Shown here: piece by piece, positions 11,401 to 21,770 of the stretch
Layout: the number at the start of each line of letters is the position of its first letter
Position numbering within the stretch: the first letter of the stretch is position 1
Source: Xiphias gladius
Lineage: Eukaryota > Chordata > Actinopteri > Istiophoriformes > Xiphiidae
Direction: 5' to 3'
Length of the DNA: 64,000 bases
NCBI RefSeq assembly: GCF_016859285.1
Contig: NC_053412.1
Location: 1,501,289-1,565,288, forward strand
Translations under genes and position numbers: made by a program
Notes under the pieces: generated by a model
What the model was told of the DNA's origin: nothing
Database searches by the model: none
The model's input: only the letters and a program-made list of their open reading frames with translations

Positions 11401-12224
11401 TATAATAAACCAGAGGAAACAAAAGAGAGAAAAGACAGAAAGGGACCTCGACCAAAAGTTGAGATTACCCCACGATCTCTCTGTGGTTCATGGCTGAACT
11501 ATGGACCACAGCAGAAAAACTACCACTGACCACACAGGCAAGTCTGTAGCTTCAATAAAATATCAATAAAGATGTGATAATTAAAAACCAACACATAGAA
11601 ACTTTGTTTTGTTGTAAAACAAAATAAGACTTTAAGGACTAAATTACACACAAAAAGGGTTTGATAAAGGCAAGATACAGTTAAGAGTCTATTCTACACA
11701 CGAAGTAGGTTCTGCTCTGCATACTAATGGTCATAGTCTACTGTCAATATTAAGAAAAAATAAATCAACACACTTCAGCATTTTCTTCTAATCCAGGATA
11801 TTAATACCATTTAATGCATGTGTGTCAATCACACTGGGACTTTTCGAATGCTGCTGCCAGTTAAACTCCGCCAGCAGGAAGCACAGTGTTTCTCCAAAGA
11901 CCTGCTGTAATACCGGCTTTACGTTCTCAGACGTTCCTGAGCTGCGAGCCGGTTTTCTTTGTGCAGGGGGATTTTGTCTGCGAACCGAAGTGTACATCAA
12001 TCACTCGACCCCGACGCTCAAAACCTGCCCAGAATTAGTTCGGAACCGGGCACAGCACAAGGGCCCTCCCAAATAAAAAGCATCCATTTATTCGGAGAGG
12101 TCGGGCTCACTCTCTCGGTGTCTTAAGGTGTGTTTCTGTGTCATCGACCGGCTCCTGACCGTTTTGTGTTTCTGCCTTCCAGGTTGTCAGTGAGTCGTCG
12201 CAGCACCAGCAGGACATCATGTAA
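4646..12224 (+). CDS. des: Desmin, type III intermediate filament protein (9 exons, 472 aa)
   Basis: Desmin polymerises into the muscle intermediate filaments that link Z-discs, nuclei and membrane. Exons: 4646-5223, 7167-7227, 7871-7966, 8619-8780, 9185-9310, 9414-9634, 10010-10053, 10509-10597, 12183-12224. All junctions are GT/AG and phases agree (1419 nt). Lengths 61, 96, 162, 126, 221 and 44 for exons 2-7 are the conserved type III pattern. The Ser/Tyr/Gly-rich head (1 to about 106) contains SSYRRTYG. The rod (about 107-414) starts with [12 protein letters not shown] and ends with YRKLLEGEE. The tail carries [12 protein letters not shown] and ends QQDIM, closer to desmin (RDGEVVSE) than to vimentin (RDGQVINE). 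ATG 4646 is chosen because MACYSSS begins the head; an upstream in-frame GTG is not needed. Teleosts have two desmin paralogues and I cannot say which this is. Introns carry many TG/CA microsatellites. Confidence 0.96.
5245..5323. repeat. TG/CA microsatellite with a 21-bp perfect inverted repeat (desmin intron 1)
   Basis: It begins about 20 bp after the exon 1 donor. Arms 5254-5274 and 5278-5298 are perfect reverse complements of 21 bp separated by 3 nt. The arms contain the unique core gagttcgag flanked by GT repeats, and a further (GT)n follows to 5323. Confidence 0.95.
5470..5850. promoter_or_regulatory. CpG-dense segment inside desmin intron 1
   Basis: A GC-rich, CpG-rich block of about 380 bp with an inverted CCAAT box (GCCATTGG, about 5533-5540) and CGGAAG/CTTCCG ETS-like motifs. 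It contrasts with the AT-rich intron that follows. It could be an intronic enhancer or an alternative promoter. No protein family is recognised in the long ORFs on either strand. Confidence 0.4.
5950..6180. repeat. Degenerate fish interspersed repeat (family A) in desmin intron 1
   Basis: Contains the units gagtacttttacttttt, ggtacattttgctgataatac and cttttactttctg, which recur around 24.1, 35.8, 40.0, 44.2 and 61.6 kb in this window. From memory this is a common percomorph interspersed repeat; the class is uncertain. Confidence 0.6.
6535..6598. repeat. (TG)n and (CA)n facing each other in desmin intron 1
   Basis: A TG run (6535-6558) and a CA run (about 6580-6598) separated by about 21 bp form an imperfect inverted repeat able to fold back. 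An A17 run lies just upstream (about 6467-6484). Confidence 0.9.
8203..8251. repeat. (TG)n microsatellite in desmin intron 3
   Basis: An uninterrupted TG dinucleotide run of about 49 bp between desmin exons 3 and 4. Confidence 0.97.
8387..8475. repeat. Second (TG)n microsatellite in desmin intron 3
   Basis: About 85 bp of TG repeats with a few interruptions (gttgtg, tttgtg, gcgtg), 136 bp after the first run. Confidence 0.97.
8589..8618 (+). repeat. (CTC)n repeat serving as the exon 4 polypyrimidine tract
   Basis: A trinucleotide run of CTC/CCT units leads directly into the cccgcag acceptor of desmin exon 4 (exon starts 8619). The microsatellite is therefore part of the 3' splice site. Confidence 0.85.
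9318..9343. repeat. C-run and (CA)n just after the desmin exon 5 donor
   Basis: A run of Cs followed by CA repeats begins about 7 bp after the GTAAGT donor of exon 5 (exon ends 9310), inside the very short intron 5 (103 bp). Confidence 0.85.
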
Positions 12225-12249
12225 CCACCTGCAGAAGTTAAAGAACAGG

Positions 12250-12283
<34 letters not shown>

Positions 12284-12400
12284 AAGAAGAAAAAAAAAAA
12301 ACACACATCCTTCCTTCCCTGAGTTGGACAGATGAAGGAAAAAAAAAAAAAAAAGATTCGCAAATAAATCTAAGTAAAAAGACTCTACAAACTCATCATT
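12225..12400 (+). terminator. Desmin 3'UTR and proximal poly(A) signal
   Basis: After the TAA at 12222-12224 come a (CA)n run (about 12250-12279) and A-rich stretches. AATAAA is at 12363-12368, predicting cleavage near 12385-12400. A second AATAAA at 13288-13293 followed by TG-rich sequence (about 13326-13342) could be a distal site. Confidence 0.6.
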
Positions 12401-13380
12401 ATGGCCTGTACTGATCTTGTTTGAAAGTTACTGCAATATGTGAATTTAAAGCAGGGTGGTGGTGTCATCGACTTTATCAGGGTTTATTTATCTGTGCTTA
12501 CTGGTGTGGTTTAGCTGGACACAACATAAATGTATGTGGCTGTGGGTGCACAGGCGACTCGCAAACAATCTCTCATTTCTGAGCCTAACTGATGCCTAAA
12601 GACCTGATTTTCTTTGAAGAGGCGACAAACAAGCATATTTTAACCTGCTCTCGGTAGAAATCAACAAAGTCTCTGCCTTGAAATGAGAAAAAAATAGGAT
12701 CGGTTGCTGCAGTGGAATCGAGAAAGGGACGCAGATGAAAGAAATCATGATGAGATGAGAGATGTTTGCAGTGTATCGCCGAAGTCTTCTAATGACAACT
12801 TTAAAAGCAGCATTTGTGCTTCTGAGAGAGGTAAAGGCCTTTAGCTTTGCAGAAAAAGGTGAAAGCATTTCAGACGGCCTCCTAGATGAAATATTCTGCC
12901 GCTGCATTCGCTTCATAATCTGCTATTTAAGTTGAATGTGCTGTTTGCACTCGGCTCTTCTTCTGGTTTCTTACATACACGGCAGCGTTCGTGCTGTTCC
13001 TCAAGGTCGGAGCCACGGTTTTGTGCAGTCAGGAGCCTAACGAGGGATCAGGTGGACCGTACTGTATGTGCCCCTGTTCCTGCTTATCAGCCGAGGGGCC
13101 CAGAGAGGACAGATAAAAAGGAGAAGATGGAGGAGGCGATTAAAAAGGCGTCTGGAGATGAAGCGAGAGATAGAGGGAGAGGTGGTGCAAGGTCGAAAAT
13201 ACTAGGAAAAGAGGCAGAGAGAGAGAGGGAGGAGGGGGCTTGTTAGCAGTTACCATAATCCCCTGTGACTTTCAAATAATGTTCGCTAATAAAAGTAAAG
13301 TGGAATCATGTCGCAGCTGAATGATGTCTGTGTGTCCTTGTGTTAAAAGACGACTCTCACACACTGATCGTATACAGGCC
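12401..13380. other. Non-coding sequence between the convergent desmin and tmem198 genes
   Basis: No family is recognised in any frame. It includes a GA-rich stretch (about 13110-13240) and the candidate distal desmin poly(A) signal at 13288. Confidence 0.5.
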
Positions 13381-16002
13381 CATTGGAACACATGCTTTAA
13401 TAATCACAGTCATAATTCAATTAAAAAAAAAAAAAAAAAAGCATGGGGTTACCGGCCTACAGTGACGACATCTCACTCTCCTTTACCGAAATAAATAAAA
13501 TCAGCAAATAAATACATCCCACTGGAAAAGAACACGTCTCAATTAAATCTGAGTTCCAAGAAAAGAAAAAGAGACTAAATTAAATGATAAAGTGGTGAAA
13601 TAACCCAAAAAAAAAAAAAATCGTTAGTAAGTGCCGTGTTTTATGTACAAGTTTCACACCGATGCACATGAAAGGGTGGAGGAGTGTTTGGTGGGAGCCA
13701 AAATGAGGTCACTCGGGGCGGATCGGGGACGGGATGGAGGGGTGAGATCATGCAGTTCGGTTCCCCAACCCACGAATAAAAACGTACGGTACATTCCCAA
13801 CCTCCCCACACACATTTGTTTTGCTTTTCCTTTTAAAAAGGTAGAGACGGTACAGTATTCACATGTTCAGTGTTGAGCAAAATGTTGTGTTGTCCCAAAT
13901 AAAGAAAACCAAAGCACATGATGGACGGAGTGGTTGGTCTAGTACCCGTTGCTATGGCCACCAGTCCGCTTCTTCCATTCAGACCCTCGGAGCCTTATTT
14001 ACACCGACACCTCAGCCTGGTCTCGTTTATTAACGGTGCTTTTCTGAGATTCTAGAATCGGACGGATCCGACCATTGCAGAGAGGCTATTTTTTTTAGTT
14101 TCCTCCCGGCTTCTCCAGTGCTTTTAAAAACTGGTCACCTTTTGGCGGGAAACTCGCCGGGAGGAGGTTGCCGTTCTGTCAGAGCAAACGGAGCTGAGGC
14201 TCCGAGGTTTCTCACAACGTCGTGGAAAAAAAAAAAATCACAAGATCTCAAACTCATCTGAATTTAAGGGACACAAAAAAGTGTCAACTAGTCAAGCTGT
14301 GGGTAAAACCTGCGGCTTCGCCTCTCCGTGCGTCAACCCTTCAACTCAAATCACGACAGAGGCGACGGACTGCGTGATGGCTAACCGCCCCTTTTGTTCG
14401 TGCCGCACACAGATACCGCACCAATCGAGTCACAGTACCGACGCCGTCAGTCACAGCGCCCGAAGAGCACTGATGCAGGGGGCGTCGTCACTTCAGACAA
14501 ATAATAAAACCTACAGTTATTCTTTTTGGTAAAGAATTTTGACCATGTAAGTACCAAGTCAAAACAAACAAAGGAGATTATATATATATATGTAAACTAT
14601 TTATTTAATTATTTTATTATTATTATTAAATTCAGTTAGACTTTAAATTTTGATCTGTTGGACTGTATAAAAGCACAAAACAGAAAGAGATTGAAGCTTT
14701 ATCACGATGACAGACGGTGGAAAGTGTGAAACATCTTTCATTTATGCTTAGGAAATAAAAATATCACTTCTACTCTGCTGAGCAGTGCAAATACAGTTTA
14801 CACTGCAGCGATGAAATTCAAAATAACTGCACTTTTTCCACACTTGGAAATCCTCAGAATCTCTTTTCCGTACGTACTGGGTGAAATCTCACGAGGTGCC
14901 AGTGTAAATATGGCTTTTCTTGGTGTCGGCTGAAAGCAAATCCCCCTCGTACATCCAGGCATCTGTGAAGACAACTCCGCTCCTGTACCTCCTACCCTGC
15001 TCGTCGAAGCTCCTTGGCTACCCCCTTCTAAAAAGAACAAAAAAAGTCCTTCTGTGATCACATTTAATGCAAAAACAAGCCGTCTTATCGGAGGTCTGCC
15101 AGTAACCGCCCTCCTGTTGCTGACTGGCACAGTCCAAGGAGGGGCAAGGCACCCGTTTAAACAGACTCCCCGGCCTTCGGAGAGAAGTTTGACGCTTGAA
15201 GTAGTGTATCGTCCAGCACCGAGGGTGATGAGGGGATTCCCCCTTTAAAAACGACGTTAAAGACACCTCTCCCCATTTCAAAGAGGATTTTTTTTTTAGT
15301 CCAGATGGCACAGAAGCAAATAAAGGATCCTGTTTTGCATTTAAGGGCCCCTACTTCCCTTTATATAAGATCCGTGTTGGGCTTTTCAGAGGTCTACAGG
15401 CTGAGGAAAAATGGCGGCAGCAGTAGAAACGGCACGCCGCATGAGGGCGACGCTGCATTTTAATTTGTCGTACGATGCCTGTGTTTGAACCTGAGGCGGG
15501 TTTGCACCAAAACTCCAATCCCTGATCTGGTTTGACTTGAGACGGTGACGTTGCAGGTCGGGGCCGGGTACAGTAGGCTGCTTCGGGTGTCCACGTCAAC
15601 CCTCCTGATTGTAGTTGCGGCGTGTATCTGTGGAAGTGCATGCATGCATTTGTGCATTTGAATCTACCGAGAGCCAGTGAAAAGAGGTCAACCAAACCTC
15701 TGCACCACACTGACGGCTCCAGCAGGTGTCCGTGAGGAGAGCGGAGCTTTAGCATCTAAAATTTAATTAGTAAAGGGTTAAACGTGTTTGCATTTTGGGT
15801 AAATTCAGCCCTAAACATATTTTCATCCTCTTAGGGTTGTGGCTAAACCCAGACGGTATTCAAACCCAGAATCTTAGCATCTATCCCCGGTAGTGGTTCA
15901 TTTTAGCACAGGCGTGATTACACCCGGGTGGGGTAGTGATTGTAGAGTCACGTATCTCCCTGGTTTATGGTGTGTTCAGGCCTCTGGGAGGTGGAGAAGG
16001 GG
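13381..16002 (-). other. Probable tmem198 3'UTR and downstream region
   Basis: This is the sequence downstream of the tmem198 stop on the minus strand, with no conserved coding potential. Candidate minus-strand AATAAA signals (TTTATT on the plus strand) occur at about 14026-14031 and about 14601-14606, implying a 3'UTR of 1.4-2 kb. The true end cannot be decided from sequence. A-runs near 13422-13440, 13607-13620 and 14226-14237 and a TA/ATT-rich patch at 14580-14630 are present. Confidence 0.45.
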
Positions 16003-17694
16003 TCAGACCCGTAGCGAAGGTCCTGCTGCTCCGGCGAGGGGCGTCACGGAGCCGCAGTCGTAGCCCACGTCCACCACATCGTGGGGTCCACCCACCAGCC
16101 GTCCCGGGAACGGCTGCGCCTGCACCTGCCGGTCTCGGAAACTCTGGATGTAGCTCTGGAAAAAAAACAAAACAGAGTGGGGTTTAAGACTGAAGGATTT
16201 TATATAAATCATTACAAAGAAAGTAACAGCATCTACGGAAATCAGACATGACTTCAAATGCAAGAAACTTGATCCTAGAAAAGGAAAGTGGTTTCTTTCC
16301 ACCACCACCAAGTTTGCTGGAGGAGGCAACACGCAGCCAACAACAACGTTAAGGCTCCTCACCGGCGAGAGGACGTCCGTGTCGTAGCGGCGGATGGGGT
16401 TGGGTTTGCGGCGGTAGGCGGGTTCTGGGTGGAGTTGCTTGGCCTGGTGGTTGTGGTGGGAGGCGGAGCCGTGCTGCTGCTTCTTCTTCTTCTTGTTGCG
16501 GTAGCGGTCGTCCCGCTGACGGATCCGCATCACCTGCATCCTCCTCTGTTGCCGGCTAATGATAACTGTGGAGGACGGGGGGAGGTCGATCAGAAAAGAG
16601 GGGCTACTGGCCTTCGCCTTGTTTGTTGCCATGTGGAAAAGCTCAAACATCAGTCAGACGATGCTACTGATGAGAAAAATAAATGGGACGACTTCACCTC
16701 CGCTCCCTTCCAACCCCTCTCACCACAAAGCCATTATGCTCATTTATAGAGTATTCTACATTTTCCCATCATGCTGTGCACACATAGCTTTGTGCTTTTA
16801 AAAGAGTAAATGGAGGAAAAACAGGTAACATGCACCAGAAGTTTTCCTCACCCTTGGTATGGGAGTATCCCTCAGCGGTCACCTTCCACTGGACCATGAC
16901 ACCCAGGAGGGTGAGGGCAGGCCACACCCCAAGCACCACCCATGTCAGCCAACACACAGGCTTGCCAGGCGCCGCCTTCAGCCGCTCGTACATGTACAAC
17001 ACGAGGGCGAAGAGCTCTATGAAGTAGTCCAAAGCCACCGTGATCACTGCTGCGCCGAACACTGCTGTGGACAGCGTGGTGAAGAGACGCTGCCACTGCA
17101 GGGTGAGCACGGCAAACAGCATGCCCAGGCCAAGCAGCACGCCAAGGGGCACCCAGACGGAGCGCGGCGGGCTGTCGGAAAGCTCCTCCAGGCCAACCAG
17201 GGTGGCCACGGCCACCAGCAGGCCCAGCAGCAGGCCCACCATGAAGAGGCCCACGCTGCGAACCAGCATGGTGACCAGGCCGCAGAGCGTGCCGATGCCC
17301 AGGCCGATGCCCACCGAGGCCTCCACGCTCAGCTGGGTGTCCAGCACGCGCTCCTTGTAGCAGAGCATGAAGATGACGACGGAGCCGAACATCAGGCCCG
17401 TCAGGAACATCACTGCTTTGAAGCAGCGGTAGCCTGAAAGGAGAGGGAGAAACATACCACGCCGTCAACGGGCCTGCAACTCAACCAGCAGGTCAAACTC
17501 GAGAATTTTGCACTCCCAACGAAATTTCACAACTCACCAAAGAAGCAGTAAATGATGCCGAAAAGGCAGCACATCGAGCAGACGACGGAGGGAACCACCT
17601 TGTAACGGCCGCCAGAGTCCCCGCAGCCGTCCAGCCGCTCGGGGCTCAGCTCCCGGTCGGGCCGGGCCAGCAGCATCTCCAGGGTGGTCGTCAT
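16003..17694 (-). CDS. tmem198: TMEM198, multi-pass membrane protein (4 coding exons, 364 aa)
   Basis: In vertebrates TMEM198 is a multi-span membrane protein reported to associate with LRP6 and promote Wnt signalling. Coding exons on the minus strand: 17538-17694, 16852-17433, 16363-16565, 16003-16155 (1095 nt, phases agree, GT/AG junctions). The protein starts [13 protein letters not shown]. Exon 2 encodes most of the hydrophobic core, with runs such as [20 protein letters not shown] and [16 protein letters not shown] conserved [11 protein letters not shown] follows the last membrane span. The basic cytoplasmic tail contains [15 protein letters not shown], a Lys5 run, [14 protein letters not shown] and [14 protein letters not shown], closely matching human TMEM198 (360 aa). 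An acceptor at 17821/17822 (polypyrimidine then CCGCAG) shows that an upstream non-coding exon exists, not located. The gene is convergent with desmin; in human both lie at 2q35 but with other genes between them. Confidence 0.95.
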
Positions 17695-17821
17695 GGCGAA
17701 CAGGAGGAGAGAGACGGAGGGGAAAAGAAGGCGGAGAGGAGAGATGGAGGAGGAGAGGCGATCAGGTGGGCGGCGAGGGACAGGGGAGGCTATGGAGCAC
17801 TGCCGAGCCGCATGGTTTTAC
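17695..17821 (-). other. tmem198 5'UTR part of the first coding exon
   Basis: The exon containing the tmem198 start extends upstream to a strong 3' splice site. On the minus strand, pyrimidine-rich sequence ending TATCCGCAG precedes position 17821. The exon begins GTAAAACCATGCGG. That ATG (about 17806-17808) is out of the main frame and would be an upstream AUG. Confidence 0.65.
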
Positions 17822-18306
17822 CTGCGGATAGAGAATGGAACAGAAGAGGACAAAGAGAGAGGAGGGAAAAGTGAATTTTTTGTCTGACAGCGTGAGAAGC
17901 AAACAAACAAGTGTAAAAAACAAAATTGTTATTTTCATTGAAACTAGAGTAAATGGCCATAAGCTCTGACAACCAAGACACACGACATCAGAATCTGTAG
18001 TAGAAGCTTCACAAAGTCAGAAACAACCGAATGTAGAAAAAATAAAAATGCAAATGATCGTCTGTCTCAAACAAGATGTCCGCATGTTGATTTTCACAAG
18101 AACTGACGGAAACCAAGCAGAAATAAATCTAGAAATGGATTTTAACCATATGATTTGCAAAAACGGACGTCAAGTTTATCCGATTTAAAACCACCTGCAT
18201 GATCCGAGGGATCAGCATCAGTGCCAGCAACCAAACCCCGGTTAACCCCTCAGTAAAGTGGCTTTCACATTCACAGCGGTGTTAAACAGATTTGGTTTTG
18301 TGTCCG

Positions 18307-18329
18307 CACACGCGCACACACACGCACAT

Positions 18330-18375
<46 letters not shown>
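18307..18375. repeat. (CA)n microsatellite
   Basis: CA repeat of about 65 bp with two early interruptions. Confidence 0.95.
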
Positions 18376-18376
<1 letters not shown>

Positions 18377-20802
18377 AACAGACACACTAAGTTTGGCATC
18401 CCCTGAAGGCGGAAGCAGCGATAATAATAGCTCAGATAACAGCGGGGTGTTTGCGCCGGGTGGACGAGGACGATCTCCCTGCGCGTGATCACGAGGCGTT
18501 TAAGGGGAGCGAGAACCGTCCTCCTCCAGGCCACGCGAGCACCAAGCAGAGAAACACGTTTCTCTAATGGTTCTTTGCTTTTCCCAGCTGGCCGAGGTCG
18601 CATCGGTCATTCCGTCATTCGTTCCCTCAGCGAAGTCCATCGTTCTTACTTTAGACCGGATTAATGGCCGTTGGGTCTCCTTAAGCAGGGTTCTTCCTAA
18701 TGCTTTTCTCCCGTCGTGCTGTTGTTGAGTGCCCAGCGAGAGCACGGTGATACTTTTACTTCGGCTTTTTGTTTTTGTGTGAAACATTGCAATGTCTTGC
18801 TGTTATTAATAAAGCACTCTCTTATCCATCTGTCTTTAGCTCTCAAGCCCCTTTCCCTCCCTTTTTTTCTCCTCTCTTGCAAACTCATCCGTCGTCCAGT
18901 AATGGCTTTTCCTTCGAGCACTTGATGAATAAATTTCCTCCTGGCGCTGTGTTGTTCCGCGAATCCCGGCATTCCTGCTGAATCTCACCTCATCTTTCAC
19001 CCCGTTTCCCGCTGGCTGCACCACTCCGCTCGCTCCCTTTGTGCTCCACGTTCCCCTCCACGCCCTTTCTAACCTTCCATCAGTCTGTTGCACTCACTGC
19101 AACCTCCACACGCTTGGTGCTTAACTTAACTGTATAGTATTGAATGCCGAGACACTGAAACAAACACTGGACTGGATCAAAGCGCCGCTAAAGAGTCGCA
19201 TAAATGATCGTCTTTATCTAAAAACTGAAAAAGTGCACGTTAGGTTCGATAAAACTGATCAGGGTCAACTCTCCTTTTCTATCTTCTTTCACCCCCCCGG
19301 CTCCTTTTGTTCTCTCCATCTCGGGGGTGAGTTCAGTCCAACTGTGGAAGGTTTCTGGGTCAGAGGTGCTTATGCAACTGCCGTCTGGGGAACTTTATTC
19401 TGAAATTCATGAGCTCCCCTGCCCCTATCTGCCTCTTCTCCTTTCCTCTCTCCTCTTTGTCCCCTACCTCCTTCCTAAACTCCCCCTCAGTACCGCTTCC
19501 TTTCCTTTTCTCTCTCCTTCACGCCATTTCACCTGACTCTGATGCTACTCCCTCTCCTCTCTCCCTTTTCCTCGCTTTTTCTTCACTTTCATCGCTCACT
19601 TTCCGTCCTCGCTCTCTAGTTAATTGCCTCCCAAGGGGTCGAGTCATGAAGGAGCAGATAAAAAATTTGTTTGTTTCACGCAGGAGGTTGAGTCTGGTCT
19701 GGCATGTCTGTTGGAGGATGAGGAACGCAGACAAAGTGCTTACGTGTCGAGCTAAGTATTAAACCCTTATTACATCTGGCTGCTGCTGCTCTGTATTTGA
19801 CCTTTGACCCTGCGGTGTCTTCCCTTATGAGCAAGGTTGTTACACCCCTGGAACGCTGACACTCTCCTCTATCAATTCATATACCGTGATACACCGTGAT
19901 CAGCAGAAAGCCTGGGGGCTGAAATCATTTCATTTCATAAAATCTGCCTATGACGTATAATACCGCAAATTTGACCGCATTTCTGAGCAGCCCAACTTAT
20001 CCTGAAAATAACTTAAAGGGAGTGAAAACCGGGCAAAAGGGCCTCGGGTTCAGAGGGTTTCAGCCGGGATAACTGCCGTCAGACGGGGAGCAGGGCAGGT
20101 AGACGGGAACGTGTCGTCCGTCTCACTTTCCTGCAGGGAAGGTGGCTTTTAAATAACACCGGGCCGGGCAGTCGAAGCTGTGAGCCAGCGTCCACCCGCC
20201 GTGGCCTGACCCCGCTGGACAGGCCGAGACGAGAGGGGTCAGTGAACCGCAGAAAAGGATGCAACAAGCGCAGTCGACTGTATGGTCAACGTCTCATTAC
20301 GCTTCCTACAAAATATGGGATTTTGAATCAGTCTCACACCAGTCACCATTTTTATTCTTTGACCGGAGGGTTAATGCAGCAGCTTCCACTTTATCATAAT
20401 TCGCTTTATTGCCTCTTTTCTATGTCAACTCACCAACTTCCTTCACTCTAAAATAGGCAGAAAAAAAAGAGAATATTTTCATGTTTTCTTTTTGCTTTTC
20501 TAGCATTTTATACTGAAACTATTTTATATCTAAAGTCAAAACATGCATAAAAACAGATGAACGGAAACGTCCTTATTCTAAATAAACAAATTCAACTTTG
20601 CTGCTGAAGACGAATGACTGTGTTTTGCATTTGTTGCTGTTTCTGGAGCACTAAGTGTGTGTGTGTGTGTGTGTGTGTGTCTGAGACAGAGAAGCTTCTG
20701 CATTTGAACTGAGCCATAACAGAAACAGTCAGTAGGAAATGGTTGATGAATAGTGGAAAAAAAACCCAAAGAATGTCTTGAGAACGAACTCAAGCGCACA
20801 AA

Positions 20803-20804
<2 letters not shown>

Positions 20805-20870
<66 letters not shown>

Positions 20871-20897
20871 CGCAGACACAGACAGACACACACACAC
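20805..20897. repeat. Long (CA)n microsatellite
   Basis: About 60 bp of pure CA, then an imperfect cagacaca extension to about 20897. The ORFs reported on both strands are repeat artefacts. Confidence 0.95.
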
Positions 20898-21219
20898 GTT
20901 CTTTCTACATTTTCATCCCCATTTTCATCCACGCATGTCATATAATAATCATCTTTTTATGGAGGATTAGCAGGCCGCTACTGGGTGACCTTGTGTATGT
21001 GTGTGTATGTGTGTGTGTGCAGAAGACTAAGCTGTTTCGTACGCTGCAGATCAAAATGTGTATTTTTTATGTTTGCAGACGGATCATCCTCTGTAAAAAA
21101 AAAAGAAAAGAAGAAAAACAGAGAGTAAATAAACAAAAATAAACGGCAGAGGAGTTTCTTCATCTGCTTTTCGAGTCAGCAACAACAACAACGTTCTCCT
21201 CCTCCTGCCCTGCTTCCTG

Positions 21220-21450
21220 TCTGTTGCCATGACAACGGCGGGATGCTGACAGACAGCCGGCAGCCGGGGCCTGGTCCAAGCTCTGGCCAATGGAACAGCG
21301 GCTTAAATTCCCATAGCAACAGCGTGAGAGCCAATCAGTGGCCTCATCTGTTCCCTCTGAATGTGTGCATACACGTCAGTGTGTGTGTGAGTGTGTGTGT
21401 GTTATAAAAGCAGGTCCTGCTCCTATAGCAACCCTCCTCGCTATTATAAA
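21220..21450 (+). promoter_or_regulatory. Promoter-like cluster: RFX X-box-like motifs, two CCAAT boxes and a TATA box
   Basis: Visible motifs are GTTGCCATGACAAC (21223-21236, one mismatch from an RFX X-box), CCAAT at 21287-21291, ATAGCAAC at about 21313-21320, GCCAATCAG at about 21330-21338 (perfect NF-Y core), TATAAAAG at 21403-21410 and another ATAGCAACC at about 21425-21433. Order and spacing fit a plus-strand promoter starting near 21435, but no plus-strand gene is recognised downstream. It could instead regulate tmem198 on the minus strand. Confidence 0.4.
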
Positions 21451-21466
21451 TAAAATATGTCAACAC

Positions 21467-21472
21467 ACACAC

Positions 21473-21513
<41 letters not shown>
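21467..21513. repeat. (CA)n microsatellite
   Basis: CA repeat with one cg interruption, directly after the promoter-like cluster. Confidence 0.95.
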
Positions 21514-21515
<2 letters not shown>

Positions 21516-21589
21516 CATAATCATGACGCCACGTGAAGGTTTTTGGCCTCTAGTATCGCTATGGAGCGATGTTTGGTTGTGTTTGTCCT

Positions 21590-21770
21590 CTTGCACCAGT
21601 ACGATGGCTTCACGCCGTCCCACTGGTCTACAGGTGGCAGGGACACGGACCTGTGAGGCACCAACTATGACCCACAACATCCCCGGTTCTAGTCCCGGCG
21701 ACCTCTGTTGCGTATGTTGTCCCAGTCTGTCTCCGCATCTCTCAACGTAGCATGTCAGCTCTGGTCTTGA
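21590..21770 (+). repeat. tRNA-derived SINE-like repeat
   Basis: Contains an RNA polymerase III B-box-like GGTTCTAGTCC (about 21690-21700) followed by a body resembling the common fish motif in which 'cggcgacct...tgttgc.tgttgtccc...tctc' follows the B box. It is degenerate and has no intact A box that I can identify. I class it as a SINE relic rather than a tRNA gene because no cloverleaf can be drawn. Confidence 0.5.

Larger units (their letters stand above)
17822..21180. other. Gene-poor region upstream of tmem198 with microsatellites
   Basis: No conserved exon is seen. It holds (CA)n at about 18307-18375, a pyrimidine-rich stretch at about 19265-19620, (TG)n at about 20656-20680, a long (CA)n at about 20808-20896 and poly-A patches near 21096-21130. 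Part of it is probably tmem198 intron 1. Confidence 0.5.

Noticed and set aside
16859-17437. 192-codon plus-strand ORF with His/Gln/Ala-rich product
   Set aside because: Antisense shadow of the second tmem198 coding exon, whose Leu/Val-rich codons read as Gln/His/Ala on the other strand.
21680-21710. Possible tRNA gene from a B-box-like sequence
   Set aside because: No acceptor stem or A box could be paired, so it was treated as a SINE relic.
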